Source: Chitinophagales bacterium | GTDB taxonomy: Bacteria > Bacteroidota > Bacteroidia > Chitinophagales > LD1 | Length of the DNA: 64,000 bases | Direction of reading: 5' to 3' | Assembly: GCA_019638515.1 (NCBI GenBank) | Contig: JAHBTS010000002.1 | Coordinates: 613,558 to 677,557 of the forward strand | Part shown: piece by piece, positions 37,313-46,741 of the stretch | Numbering within the stretch: the stretch's first letter is position 1 | Layout: every line of letters starts with the position of its first letter | Program-made: the position numbers and the translations under genes | Notes under the pieces: model-generated | What the model was told of the DNA's origin: nothing | What the model saw: only the letters and a program-made list of their open reading frames with translations | Databases searched by the model: none

Positions 37313-37332
37313 ATCGGACTATTTTGTCTGAT
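37313..37332. promoter_or_regulatory. NO-regulon box upstream of ric copy 1
   Basis: ATCGGAC (37313-37319) - TATTTT - GTCTGAT (37326-37332) is a dyad with one mismatch and the same 6-nt centre (xATTTT) as the norC box. It lies 115 bp upstream of ric and 18 bp after norD, so it can only serve the downstream gene. Confidence 0.6.
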
Positions 37333-37446
37333 TTTTATCATAGTTTTAGATAGCACTATGCCATAGCTTTGTGGCAAGTATGGCGGTATATCCCAACCTT
37401 GTACTTAAGCAGTAGAAAATTATTCAATCACATAAAACATATAAAC

Positions 37447-38175
37447 ATGGAAACCATGGAATTGAAGGAAAAAAGAGTGGGCGACTTTGTAAAAGAAAAC
37501 ATAAAAACTGCGCACGTTTTCAAAAAATATGGAATTGATTTTTGCTGTGGTGGTGGCGTATCGCTGGAGCGTGCCTGTAGAAAAAATAATGTAGATATAA
37601 ACGACCTAATTGCCGATTTACAAAAATTAGAAAATGCTCCTTCGGGCGCACACAACTTTAATAATTGGGAAATAGATTTCTTATGCGATTACATTGTAAA
37701 CACGCACCATGCTTATGTAAATGAAGCATTGCCCATGATTTTATCGTATGCACAAAAAGTAGCATCGGTACACGGGCACGCACATCCTCCGGTAGTAGAA
37801 ATCTTAAAACTTTTTCATGCGGTAGCAGGTGAATTAGTACCACACATGAAGGTTGAAGAATTTGTAGTTTTTCCCTACATCAAAAAACTGGTAGCAGCTA
37901 AAAAAAGCAATCAGCCAATGGAAGCGGCACATTTTAGCACGGTGCAAAATCCAATTTCTACCATGGAAAACGAACATGAAATTGCAGGAAATTTACTGCG
38001 CGAAATTTCTAAAATCAGCAATAACTACACGCCACCGGAATGGGCTTGCAACACATTTAAAGCACTCTATGCAAAGCTGGATGAATTTGAACAAGACCTC
38101 CACATTCATGTTCATCTCGAAAACAATATACTCTTTCCAAAAGCAATTCAGTTAGAAAGCGATTTATCTAAGTAA
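37447..38175 (+). CDS. ric: Iron-sulfur cluster repair di-iron protein Ric (ScdA/YtfE), copy 1
   Basis: 242 residues. A start further upstream (37369) is rejected as it lies in the promoter region. The N-terminal ScdA domain includes 'GIDFCCGGGVSLERAC' with two adjacent Cys. The hemerythrin-like domain follows with His/Glu ligands in 'NTHHAYVNEALP', 'VHGHAHPPVVEI', 'MKVEEFVVFPYI', 'ENEHEIAG' and 'HIHVHLENNILFP'. Ric repairs Fe-S clusters damaged by NO. The NO-regulon box is immediately upstream. A second copy lies at 47738-48460. NadA, whose [4Fe-4S] is NO-sensitive, is next. Confidence 0.9.
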   Translation: METMELKEKRVGDFVKENIKTAHVFKKYGIDFCCGGGVSLERACRKNNVDINDLIADLQKLENAPSGAHNFNNWEIDFLCDYIVNTHHAYVNEALPMILSYAQKVASVHGHAHPPVVEILKLFHAVAGELVPHMKVEEFVVFPYIKKLVAAKKSNQPMEAAHFSTVQNPISTMENEHEIAGNLLREISKISNNYTPPEWACNTFKALYAKLDEFEQDLHIHVHLENNILFPKAIQLESDLSK

Positions 38176-38211
38176 CACTATTATTCATCCAAACTTCATT
38201 CATTAAGTAAC

Positions 38212-39177
38212 ATGAACGTTCAAGAACTAACACAACAAATACAGCAACTCAAGAAAGAAAAAAATGCCGTTGTATTAGCGCACTACTACATGACACCCGA
38301 TTTGCAAGTAATGGTAAACAAAGGCGGAGTGGCAGATTTTATTGGCGATTCGCTGGGGTTAAGCATAGAAGCTACCAAAGTAGAAGCTGAAAACATTATT
38401 TTCTGTGGCGTAAAATTTATGGCAGAAACTGCAAAAATTTTAAACCCTACCAAACATGTTTTTTTACCCGATATGGATGCCGGATGCTCACTAGCATCCT
38501 CTATTACCGCAGAGGATGTTCGCAATTTAAAAAAACAATATCCCGGAGTGCCTGTAATTGCCTATGTAAACACTTATGCCGAAACAAAGGCAGAATGCGA
38601 TATTTGCTGTACTTCGCGCAATGCACTGGCAATAGCCCAATCGTTCGATTCCGACACACTCATTTTTGTGCCAGATATTTACATGGGGCAAAACTTACAG
38701 CAAAACATAGAAGCCCAAACCGGAAAAAAACTAATTCTATGGCACGGTAAATGCGAAGTACACGAGCAGTTTACAGGCGCTTCTATGAAAATGATGCAAC
38801 AAATGAATCCCGATGCCGAAATGCTCATGCACTGGGAAGTGCCTAAAGAAACCGTAAATACTTCTTTTGAAAACAGCAAAGGCGTTTTAGGAAGTACCAA
38901 CGATATTTTGCGCTATGTGGGCGAAAGTAGTGCCAGCAAATTCATCCTTGCATCGGAATGCGATTTAGGCGCCACCTTAAAAGGCATGTACCCCGATAGA
39001 GAATTTATTACACCTTGTTTTAGATGCCCATATATGAAAAAAATAAATCTAGAAAACACACTGGCAACACTTCAAGCAATTGGCACCGAAAACAATAACC
39101 GCTACGAAATTATTCTACCAGAAAACACTATGCGCAACGCATATCTTCCCATAAAAAGAATGTTAGATTTTGCATGA
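38212..39177 (+). CDS. nadA: Quinolinate synthase NadA
   Basis: 321 residues, usual length for the short type. Condenses iminoaspartate with dihydroxyacetone phosphate to quinolinate. Cluster cysteines are visible in 'GVKFMAETA' (FCGVKF, about residue 65), 'ECDICCTSRNA' and 'ITPCFRCPYMKKINLE'. The 'VLAHYYMTPDLQ' start and 'DAGCSLASSI' region are standard. The [4Fe-4S] cluster is labile to oxygen and NO, which fits placement after ric. Its stop overlaps the nadB start (ATGA). Confidence 0.93.
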   Translation: MNVQELTQQIQQLKKEKNAVVLAHYYMTPDLQVMVNKGGVADFIGDSLGLSIEATKVEAENIIFCGVKFMAETAKILNPTKHVFLPDMDAGCSLASSITAEDVRNLKKQYPGVPVIAYVNTYAETKAECDICCTSRNALAIAQSFDSDTLIFVPDIYMGQNLQQNIEAQTGKKLILWHGKCEVHEQFTGASMKMMQQMNPDAEMLMHWEVPKETVNTSFENSKGVLGSTNDILRYVGESSASKFILASECDLGATLKGMYPDREFITPCFRCPYMKKINLENTLATLQAIGTENNNRYEIILPENTMRNAYLPIKRMLDFA

Positions 39178-40763
39178 AAACAGAAACCTTTGATATTGTA
39201 GTTATAGGAAGCGGCATTGCCGGTTTATCGTATGCCATGCGCTGTGCCGAATTTGCACAAGTAGCCATTGTTACAAAAGGCAATATTGGTGAGTCGAATA
39301 CTATGTATGCGCAAGGTGGAATAGCTGCCGTTTTTGATGATAATGATTCCATAAGCAACCACGTAGCAGATACGCTCACTGCCGGAGATGGTCTTTGCGA
39401 TAAGCAAGTAGTAGAATTGCTTGCACGCAATGCCAAAGAAGCCATTCTGTATTTAGAACAACTCCAAGTAAATTTCAATAAAACACAAAGTGGCACTTTC
39501 GATTTGCACCGCGAAGGAGGGCACTCTCACGCCCGTATTGTACACCATGCCGATGCCACCGGAAAAGAAGTAGAAAACTCCTTGGTAAAAGCCGTACACA
39601 ACTGCAAAAACATTACCATTCTCGAAAATCATTTTGCTGTAGATGTAGTAGTAAACAACAATAAGTGTAAAGGCATAATTGCATTTAACCCTGCTACCAA
39701 AAAATTTATTGGCATAGCTTCTAAACTAACCATGCTGGCCTCCGGTGGTGCCGGGCAAATTTATTTACAAAACACTAATCCTGCCGTGGCTACTGGCGAT
39801 GGATTTGCAATGGCATACCGAGCCGGAGCAGAAATGATGGATATGGAATTTGTACAGTTTCACCCCACCACTTTGTTTGCAAAAGAAAAAGAAACATTCC
39901 TTATTACTGAAGCAATACGCGGGTTTGGAGCGGAACTAAAAAACAAAAATGGCATTCCATTTATGGAGAACCAACATCCGCTTAAATCGCTTGCCCCACG
40001 CGATATTGTAACACGAGCCATCATAAGCGAAATGGATAAAACAGGAAGCGATTGTGTATATCTTGACCTTACCAGTTTTAACCAACAAGAATTGGCACAA
40101 CACTTTCCGAATATCTACCAACGCTGCAAGGAAGAAAATATAAATCCCGCTACCGATATGATTCCTGTGGTACCGGCCGCACACTACGTTTGTGGAGGTA
40201 TTCACACCAATTTAGAAGGCAATACCACCGTAGAATACTTATATGCCTGTGGAGAATGTACGGGCACCGGAGTGCATGGCGCTAATAGACTTGCCAGCAA
40301 CTCGCTTCTAGAGGGATTGGTATTTGCAAAGCAAGCTGCCCACGACTCCCAAAACAAGCTGTTGCAAATGGGAAATAGCGCAAACAACAACGAAAAATAT
40401 TTTGATACTCCCTACTTCGAAGCACTGAAAATATGCACTACATGTAGCTCCAAACTCACTGCGCTAAAATGGCACTTACAAACACTAATGTGGCATAACT
40501 GCGGCATTATACGAACTGAAAGTAAACTTGATTCTTGCCTTCAAGAACTCGAATCCATTGAAAACAAAGTACTGCAAATTTTAGAAACCGAAGGCTTCTC
40601 CATACTGGCAATGGAATTGCTAAACATGGTAGAATCTTCAAAAATGATTTGCACTGCTGCACTCAACAGAAAAGAAAGTAGAGGCTGCCACTTCCGTAGC
40701 GACTATCCACAAAAAAACAATGCTGCTATTCATTCAAAAACATCTCTAAAAACAGAACAATAA
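39174..40763 (+). CDS. nadB: L-aspartate oxidase NadB
   Basis: 529 residues. FAD-binding 'DIVVIGSGIAGLSYA' at the N-terminus, substrate/active-site segments HSHARIVHHADATGKEV, 'QFHPTTLF' and 'HPLKSLAPRDIVTRAI', and the C-terminal 'HYVCGGIHTNLEG...YACGECTGTGVHGANRLASNSLLEGLVF' are all canonical. It oxidises L-aspartate to iminoaspartate for NadA. Pair nadA-nadB overlaps by 4 bp. NadC is not in the window. Confidence 0.93.
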   Translation: MKTETFDIVVIGSGIAGLSYAMRCAEFAQVAIVTKGNIGESNTMYAQGGIAAVFDDNDSISNHVADTLTAGDGLCDKQVVELLARNAKEAILYLEQLQVNFNKTQSGTFDLHREGGHSHARIVHHADATGKEVENSLVKAVHNCKNITILENHFAVDVVVNNNKCKGIIAFNPATKKFIGIASKLTMLASGGAGQIYLQNTNPAVATGDGFAMAYRAGAEMMDMEFVQFHPTTLFAKEKETFLITEAIRGFGAELKNKNGIPFMENQHPLKSLAPRDIVTRAIISEMDKTGSDCVYLDLTSFNQQELAQHFPNIYQRCKEENINPATDMIPVVPAAHYVCGGIHTNLEGNTTVEYLYACGECTGTGVHGANRLASNSLLEGLVFAKQAAHDSQNKLLQMGNSANNNEKYFDTPYFEALKICTTCSSKLTALKWHLQTLMWHNCGIIRTESKLDSCLQELESIENKVLQILETEGFSILAMELLNMVESSKMICTAALNRKESRGCHFRSDYPQKNNAAIHSKTSLKTEQ

Positions 40764-40777
40764 AACAATAGAAAACC

Positions 40778-41884
40778 ATGGCAGCAACTACCGACTTTTG
40801 CAAACAAAAAACATCATTTCTAGACTCAAAAAATCTTACAGCACATCAAGCAAAAGAGAAAGCACAATACATTGCATTTGCCCCTGTAATTTTTAAAGTA
40901 GCCCTAGCACTTCGCAATCTCGGTATTCTACAACTCATTGAAACTGCCGGAAACAAAGGACTTTCTATTGAAGCCCTCCAACACCAAATTCCCTATTCTG
41001 AATATGGACTAAACGTGCTGTTGCATGGCGGAGTTCAGGCAGGACTCCTCTCGAAAAACCACAACAACTTTATACTTACTTCTACCGGATACTTCTTCTT
41101 AAACGATGAAATGACTAAAGTAAATTTCGATTTTGTAAACGATGTTTGCTATCGCCCTTTAGATCACCTTGAAAGCTCCATAAAAAATAAACGCCCCGAA
41201 GGTTTAAAAGAGTTTGGCAACTGGCAAACTGTATATGAAGGCTTATCGCAACTACCTCCTCAAGTGCAAAATAGTTGGTTTGCATTCGACCATTTCTACT
41301 CCGATGATGTTTTTGACAAAGTAATGCCCATTCTCTTTAAGAATGACATTACAACCATACTCGACATTGGTGGCAACACAGGAAAATTTGCCAAACGCTG
41401 CATTGCATACAATCCAAAAGCCATCGTTACCATTGTAGATTTGCCGGGGCAAATTGGAATCGCGAAAAATGCCGTACTACCATTCAATACAAATGGAAAC
41501 ATACAATTCCACGAAGCAGATATGCTTTTGCACGAAAACCAACTTCCCTCCAATACCGATATAATTTGGATGAGCCAGTTTTTAGATTGCTTTTCTGAAA
41601 ACGAAATAATTTCTATTCTAAAAAAATGTGTGGCTGCCATGCAAGAACATACTATGGTTTATATTCTTGAGCCACTAACTAACCGCCAGCGCTATCCTGC
41701 AGCAGCTTTTGTGGTGCAACTTACCTCGCTCTATTTTACAACCGTAGCAAACGGAAACAGCCGCATGTATTCTTTTGAGGATATGGAAAGCATGATAAAA
41801 AAGGCAGGCTTGGAAATTACTTCCACAACAGAAAATCTCGGTATATGCCAAACACTAATTGCCTGCAAAAAAGCAACAACATAA
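40778..41884 (+). CDS. SAM-dependent O-methyltransferase-like protein
   Basis: 368 residues with an N-terminal dimerisation winged helix ('FKVALALRNLGILQLIETAGNKGLSIEALQ') and a Rossmann SAM-binding core (ITTILDIGGNTGKFAKRC, 'VTIVDLPGQIGIAKNAV', 'IIWMSQFLDCFSENEIISILKKC'). The layout is that of plant-type small-molecule O-methyltransferases. Substrate unknown. It follows nadB by 14 bp and may be co-transcribed, but no functional link to NAD synthesis is apparent. Confidence 0.8.
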   Translation: MAATTDFCKQKTSFLDSKNLTAHQAKEKAQYIAFAPVIFKVALALRNLGILQLIETAGNKGLSIEALQHQIPYSEYGLNVLLHGGVQAGLLSKNHNNFILTSTGYFFLNDEMTKVNFDFVNDVCYRPLDHLESSIKNKRPEGLKEFGNWQTVYEGLSQLPPQVQNSWFAFDHFYSDDVFDKVMPILFKNDITTILDIGGNTGKFAKRCIAYNPKAIVTIVDLPGQIGIAKNAVLPFNTNGNIQFHEADMLLHENQLPSNTDIIWMSQFLDCFSENEIISILKKCVAAMQEHTMVYILEPLTNRQRYPAAAFVVQLTSLYFTTVANGNSRMYSFEDMESMIKKAGLEITSTTENLGICQTLIACKKATT

Positions 41885-41957
41885 ATTTATTTCAACATGA
41901 TGAACATCATTTCTATTGCCAATAAGCACACATAACTTTATACAAAACTCAAGGTGT

Positions 41958-42665
41958 ATGAATCTACTAAAAACAGTTGCCATTGCTATTACTTTACTAC
42001 TCTTTGGGTGTAAAAAAGATGCTGCCACTTTCGGCAATATCAATATACAACTTGCACACAAAGTTGATACTCAAGTGTTTGAATTCAACGCTATGAATTA
42101 CACTTGCGCGGCAGGCTACACTTACAAAATTAGCAGATTGCAATACTACCTATCAGGCTTTGCAATAAAGGATAGTAAAGGGAACCTAATCACTTCAAAA
42201 AAGGTGTTTTATGTAGATGCGCAGCAAGAGGCAACGCAACTTATTTCGCTGGCAGGCATGCCGCTTGGCAGCTATACCGATATATATTTCTACATAGGTT
42301 TAGATACAGCGCAAAACAAATCGAATGCCTTGGATGCAACTATAGAAAATGCAAACATGTCGTGGCCCGATGCAATGGGAGGCGGCTATCATTTTTTAAA
42401 ACTGGAAGGTTATTATACAGGCAACTCCGGTAATGCAGGCTTTGCCATGCACTTAGGAAAAAATGGAAATGCAGTTCCTATTCACATCGAAAAAAAGTTT
42501 GAAATACAACCTAACCAACAACCGCTGCTAAGCCTAAATATGAACCTAAACGAATGGCTCAAAAACCCCGAAGTATATGACTTTGCAGCCGATGGAAGCT
42601 ACTCCATGAACAACGATAGCGCTATGAAAAAATTATATAGAAACGGAGTGGATGTATTTAACTAA
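41958..42665 (+). CDS. MbnP-like copper-associated lipoprotein
   Basis: 235 residues from ATG 41958; an ATG 42 bp upstream would place charged residues before the signal. Lipobox LLLFGC with Cys at 18. The mature part matches MbnP-type proteins: 'NAMNYTCAAGYTYKISRLQYYLSGF', 'YFYIGLDTAQN', 'MSWPDAMGGGYHFLKLEG' and 'HIEKKFEI'. In methanotroph MbnP a Trp is converted to kynurenine by the partner MbnH and helps bind copper. Here only two Trp occur (136 and 200), both conserved-looking. The MbnH-like gene follows by 27 bp. Confidence 0.75.
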   Translation: MNLLKTVAIAITLLLFGCKKDAATFGNINIQLAHKVDTQVFEFNAMNYTCAAGYTYKISRLQYYLSGFAIKDSKGNLITSKKVFYVDAQQEATQLISLAGMPLGSYTDIYFYIGLDTAQNKSNALDATIENANMSWPDAMGGGYHFLKLEGYYTGNSGNAGFAMHLGKNGNAVPIHIEKKFEIQPNQQPLLSLNMNLNEWLKNPEVYDFAADGSYSMNNDSAMKKLYRNGVDVFN

Positions 42666-42692
42666 ACACACCACTGTATAAAACTGAATGTT

Positions 42693-43709
42693 ATGCAACT
42701 AACAACCAAAATACTGTTAGTGTTTTTTGGAATGGCACTAAGCATTGCTTCTTGCAAGAAAGAAAATGCCGAAACTCCGGTAGCTATGAGCGAAACTCCT
42801 GTTGTGCTGGATATTCCACGCTTCTTTCCCAAAATGAAAATTCCGGACGATAATAAAATGACCGAAGAGCGCTTGCTGCTCGGAAGAAAACTTTACTACG
42901 ACCCAATACTTTCAAATGATGGACGCTCCTGCTCCTCCTGCCATTTCCAATCTAAAGGATTTACTACCGAAACCATAGGCACACCCATACTTCCACACAT
43001 CAATTTAGGTTGGAATACCAACTTCCTTTGGCGTGGCGAAAAACAATGCTCACTCGAAGAAATGATGCTTTTTGAAGTAGAAGATTTTTTTGGAACCGAC
43101 ATAAGTAAACTGAATGCCAGCGCGGAATACAAACTGCTCTTCCAAAAAGCTTATGGCATAAAAAATATTACATCGCAGCATGTTGCGTATGCTCTGGCAC
43201 AATTCTTCAGAACCATGATTTCCGGCAACTCTCGATTCGACCAATACTACCGCCACGAAATATCTTTTACAGAAAGTGAACGAAGAGGAATGGATATATT
43301 TTTTTCCGAAAAAGGCGACTGCTTCCATTGTCACGGCAGCATACTTTTTACCGATAACTCATTTCATAACATAGGACTAGATAGTGTGCTTAGTCCCGCA
43401 AACCAAGGCAGATACATCATTACAGGGAAAGATGCCGATATGGGCGCATACAAAACTCCAACACTGCGCAACTGCGATTTGCGTACACAATTTATGCACG
43501 ATGGCAGGTTCAAAACACTAGAAGAGGTGATAGATTTTTACGATAGCGGTTTCCATCAAAGCAGCCCCAATATAGACCCCCTCATGCTGCTGCCCGAAAA
43601 AGAAAATGGGCTTCAACTTACTACCCAAGAAAAAACAGATTTGCTTGCATTTCTAAGGTCTTTAACCGACCAAACATTTATTACCAATCCTGCCTTGGCA
43701 AAGCCATAA
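42693..43709 (+). CDS. Di-haem cytochrome c peroxidase-like protein, MbnH/MauG type
   Basis: 338 residues, lipobox 'ALSIASC' with Cys at 21. Two haem-c motifs: CSSCH (about residue 72) and CFHCH (about 211). The family signature 'LLLGRKLYYDPILSNDGRSCSSCH' is present, and the last third 'MGAYKTPTLRNCDLRTQFMHDGRFKTLEEVIDFYD' is typical. MauG-like enzymes oxidise protein-bound residues (Trp) rather than simple peroxide. Next to an MbnP-like gene, a Trp-modifying role is the most likely. A generic cytochrome c peroxidase remains possible. Confidence 0.8.
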   Translation: MQLTTKILLVFFGMALSIASCKKENAETPVAMSETPVVLDIPRFFPKMKIPDDNKMTEERLLLGRKLYYDPILSNDGRSCSSCHFQSKGFTTETIGTPILPHINLGWNTNFLWRGEKQCSLEEMMLFEVEDFFGTDISKLNASAEYKLLFQKAYGIKNITSQHVAYALAQFFRTMISGNSRFDQYYRHEISFTESERRGMDIFFSEKGDCFHCHGSILFTDNSFHNIGLDSVLSPANQGRYIITGKDADMGAYKTPTLRNCDLRTQFMHDGRFKTLEEVIDFYDSGFHQSSPNIDPLMLLPEKENGLQLTTQEKTDLLAFLRSLTDQTFITNPALAKP

Positions 43710-43717
43710 ACGCTGCG

Positions 43718-44851
43718 CTATACATAACCGATATCAAAAATCTTATTGAACTGTCCGGCATTTAACGAAGCAGGTGCTAGGCGCATTAAAGCATTACGAA
43801 ATCCAATAGCAACTGGATTCTTTAAATGTGCAATCTTGCCTATTGCCCAACTGGTATTTACAATATCATGTACCTTTTTTACGCGCAATGCCGCATACTT
43901 TTCGAAAGCATCAGCCATGCTATTTCCGGCAAGCAGCAACTTCTGAATGGTATAAGCATCTTCGATTGCTTGGCATGCACCTTGTCCTAAATTAGGAGTG
44001 GTAGCGTGTGCTGCATCGCCAATTAAACAAGCGTTTCCTCTATGCCACGCAGCATTAGGTTTTATATCCGAAATATTACTAAAAACAATCTGTGCTTTAG
44101 GCGTTTCAGCTATTAGCCTTAAAACATCGGCACTAAACGAACTAAACAATTCCTGCAAATCTACATGCTCATCTTTTACCAACTCTTCGTTTGCCACAGC
44201 ATACCAATACACTTTGCTACTGCTTACTTTCACAAAGCCAAAACGCAATCCGCTGCCCCACGCTTCTATTGCTGTATGAGCATATTGGCTTGGCAAATCT
44301 ACTTCACAAATTCCCCGCCAACATACTTGTGCAGCACTGCGTATCTCACTCCTTTCAAAATATTGATTTCGCACTATAGATTTTATGCCATCGGCACCTA
44401 TCAACACATCACATGCAAACGTTGAATTGTCTTCAAACACAAGTGAGAATCTATCGCTTTTTTCAACCTTAGATAAGCGCTTAGATAGCTGTATATTTTC
44501 TAGGCCCACCTCTGCTGCAAGTATGCTCTGCAAATCGGCTCGGTGAATGGCCACATTATACACGCCATATTGCTGTTCAAACTTTCCAAGCTCCATACAT
44601 GAAAGTGTGCTAAGCTTTTCGTTTGTAATATTCATTGAAGCTACCTTATTGCCGGCCGCTTCAATTTTAGAGTGAATACCAAGTTTCTTGAAAATTTGCA
44701 TGGCATTGTTTGCCAATACAATTCCGGCACCCACAGGTTTTATGGCAACTGCACTTTCAAAAACAATCACCTGCTTTCCAATTTGTTTTAGTGCCAAAGC
44801 AGTGGTAAGTCCACCAATACCGGCACCCACAATTACTATATCTTCTTTCAT
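43718..44851 (-). CDS. FAD-dependent monooxygenase
   Basis: 377 residues with Rossmann dinucleotide motif IVGAGIGGLTTALAL, 'VLIGADGIKSIVRN' (DG motif) and 'GNACLIGDAAHATTPNLGQGACQAIEDA' (GD motif), i.e. a PHBH-fold class A flavin monooxygenase. The closest familiar look is the urate hydroxylase/salicylate hydroxylase/zeaxanthin epoxidase type. Substrate is unknown; kynurenine 3-monooxygenase would fit the tryptophan genes but its specific motifs were not seen. It lies 21 bp after the haem-copper-like gene on the same strand. Confidence 0.8.
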   Translation of the reverse strand: MKEDIVIVGAGIGGLTTALALKQIGKQVIVFESAVAIKPVGAGIVLANNAMQIFKKLGIHSKIEAAGNKVASMNITNEKLSTLSCMELGKFEQQYGVYNVAIHRADLQSILAAEVGLENIQLSKRLSKVEKSDRFSLVFEDNSTFACDVLIGADGIKSIVRNQYFERSEIRSAAQVCWRGICEVDLPSQYAHTAIEAWGSGLRFGFVKVSSSKVYWYAVANEELVKDEHVDLQELFSSFSADVLRLIAETPKAQIVFSNISDIKPNAAWHRGNACLIGDAAHATTPNLGQGACQAIEDAYTIQKLLLAGNSMADAFEKYAALRVKKVHDIVNTSWAIGKIAHLKNPVAIGFRNALMRLAPASLNAGQFNKIFDIGYV

Positions 44852-44872
44852 ACAATCATTTAAAGAAGCCCA

Positions 44873-46099
44873 CTAAGATTGTGCCTTTTTTAACTGCGAA
44901 GCAAACAGCATTACAGCACTAAAAAACAATACAAGTGCAGCAAACAAAAGCAAACCGTTTATATGCGGCACAGGTGTGTAGGTAAACGAAGCCATTCCCT
45001 GCACGCCCAGAAGCAATTCGTTTAGCAATACGCCTGTGAAGAAACCAAAAGCAGCAACACGTGCAGTTTTGGTAGGCTGCAGATAGTTATTAAAGAAAGA
45101 ATAACCAATCAAAAACAGGCTGAATACTCCCAACAAAACCAAATGCAGATATGCAATTACAATAGACCTAAAACCAAACACCAAATGGCTGAGTGAAGGA
45201 ATTACCGAAACAGTTTGCAATAGAAATTTTATGCTCAATGCAATAACTGCACTATACAAGAATAAATTTACCCACACAGGTTTTGTTTCGTGCTTTAAAT
45301 GTCGCAGCAGCGGATAACACTTAACTACCAATGCTACCCATGCAAACATTTGCAAAAAGGTAGTAATTACAGTAACTACATATAACCACATCGGCAACTT
45401 TAGCCAAAGCATAGAAAGCAATACAGTGGGCACCGATGTAATTGCAAATATCCAAAAGTACTTACTTACATCGGGAAAACCTTTAGGGAGCATAGATACA
45501 GCCAATGCCATACTGCCGAAAAAGAACCATCCGTTGTATTGAAAATGTAGAAAGTAATAAATAAGCCCTAAATACAAATCGGGTGTAATGCGTTGCTTAC
45601 TCGACATTAAATACGCCAATGTAAACGGGCCAACCGCAGATATAATATTGAGCAATAAACCTGCAATTGCCCACAGCTTAAATGGATGCTCCTTGGCTGA
45701 CAATGCTCTTGAATCGCGGATAAAATAAACCGCATATACCACTGCCAATACTATTGATAGTGTAGAAAATGTAATTGAAACAGCTTTGTATCCTTGTGCA
45801 GTGAATGCAAACAACATTCCAAATGCACAAACCAAATTGAAAATAAAAAGGTATGTATATTTTCTTTGGTTTACATTCTTTAACCTTAGTGAAAGTACCA
45901 ATGCCAATGCCATATACAACATGTGGCTTACCCATCCGCTAAACGCAAAATGAGAATGTGCATGCAACAAATTTTTTTGGCTGAAAAACGGAAAATCGTA
46001 AGCAATTTTATAGCGCATTACCACTCCAAATAATGCCACTATGGATAGATTCAAAATACCCCATACAAACCATTTTCTATACTGTAATATATTGTTCAT
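44873..46099 (-). CDS. Haem-copper oxidase subunit I-like membrane protein
   Basis: 408 residues, about 12 transmembrane helices. Conserved histidines stand where haem-copper oxidases carry ligands: 'NLLHAHSHFAFSGWVSH' (TM2), 'LIYYFLHFQYNGWFFFG' (TM6 region), 'VIAYLHLVLLGVF' (TM10). The Cu-B/Fe-B His-His pair of TM7 and the TM6 Tyr or Glu are not obvious. It is not a normal oxidase. Such proteins occur in Bacteroidota beside NO-response genes. It might be a haem-binding NO sensor or scavenger. Confidence 0.6.
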   Translation of the reverse strand: MNNILQYRKWFVWGILNLSIVALFGVVMRYKIAYDFPFFSQKNLLHAHSHFAFSGWVSHMLYMALALVLSLRLKNVNQRKYTYLFIFNLVCAFGMLFAFTAQGYKAVSITFSTLSIVLAVVYAVYFIRDSRALSAKEHPFKLWAIAGLLLNIISAVGPFTLAYLMSSKQRITPDLYLGLIYYFLHFQYNGWFFFGSMALAVSMLPKGFPDVSKYFWIFAITSVPTVLLSMLWLKLPMWLYVVTVITTFLQMFAWVALVVKCYPLLRHLKHETKPVWVNLFLYSAVIALSIKFLLQTVSVIPSLSHLVFGFRSIVIAYLHLVLLGVFSLFLIGYSFFNNYLQPTKTARVAAFGFFTGVLLNELLLGVQGMASFTYTPVPHINGLLLFAALVLFFSAVMLFASQLKKAQS

Positions 46100-46266
46100 T
46101 TTTATTTAAAATTGAGCCTAAGATTAGTAATGATTACATACAATTTTGAAGATTTTTTTCTAATGCAGCGTTATCTACTTTAAGGTGTAACTTAGTCTAT
46201 TCAAATGTATGCTGCATCCAAAATTTTGTTTGAAAACTTCTTACTTCTAAACATAAAAAATAGGTG

Positions 46267-46611
46267 TTATTTTATTTTCCCAAGCACTTCCAATAGCACA
46301 ACTGCTTGGTTCATTTCGGGGTCTTTAGCTCCATAGAGCAGGGTTACATTGCTAGTTGCATCCATTGCTTTTAATCGCTTTAATTCACTGGTATGGCTTT
46401 TCAATTCTTCCCTGTATAATTTCTTAAACTCTATAAACCGCTCAGGCACATGCCCAAACCATTTTCGCAATGCTGCAGAAGGTGCAATTTCTTTGAGCCA
46501 TTCATCAATAGCAGCCGCTTGTTTGCTAATGCCGCGTGGCCAAAGGCGATCTACTAAAACTCGGTAACCATCGTCTTCTTCAGGTGCTTCGTAAATACGC
46601 TTTACTTTCAT
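46267..46611 (-). CDS. DUF488 family protein
   Basis: 114 residues. 'DGYRVLVDRLWPRGISKQAAAIDEWLKEIAPSAALRKWFGHVPERFIEFKKLYREEL' in pieces is the DUF488/YeaO signature ('r.LvDRlWPRG......l..W.k.laPS..LrkWf.h'). The family's function is unknown; the conserved Asp/Arg/Trp pattern and Ser-rich loop suggest an enzyme. It stands alone between a terminator (46674) and the haem-copper-like gene and has a short A/T-rich upstream region. Confidence 0.85.
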   Translation of the reverse strand: MKVKRIYEAPEEDDGYRVLVDRLWPRGISKQAAAIDEWLKEIAPSAALRKWFGHVPERFIEFKKLYREELKSHTSELKRLKAMDATSNVTLLYGAKDPEMNQAVVLLEVLGKIK

Positions 46612-46664
46612 ACCTAATTATCTTTTTTACAAATGTAGAGGATACTCTTTCTATTTTATACGGT

Positions 46665-46702
46665 AAAAAAAAAGAGAGGCTGCTTTATTAGGGCAGCCTC
46701 TC
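46665..46702 (-). terminator. Intrinsic terminator after the azurin gene
   Basis: On the minus strand GAGAGGCTGC (46693-46702) pairs with GCAGCCTCTC (46674-46683) over 10 bp with a 9-nt loop and is followed by nine U residues. It ends the transcript that includes azurin. Confidence 0.85.
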
Positions 46703-46741
46703 GCAATGGGATTGATATTTACATACCCTAATTCGATGTAA

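Noticed and set aside
37369-37446. N-terminal extension of Ric copy 1
   Set aside because: The extra residues lie in the promoter region downstream of the GGAC box and do not resemble the family.
43718-44851. Kynurenine 3-monooxygenase identity
   Set aside because: Only general class A flavin monooxygenase motifs were seen; kynurenine monooxygenase-specific features and its usual length (about 450) are absent.
44873-46099. NnrS identity
   Set aside because: The NnrS start motifs (a WxxGYRPFF-type segment followed by a HxHExxFG helix) are missing; the histidine pattern follows haem-copper oxidases instead.
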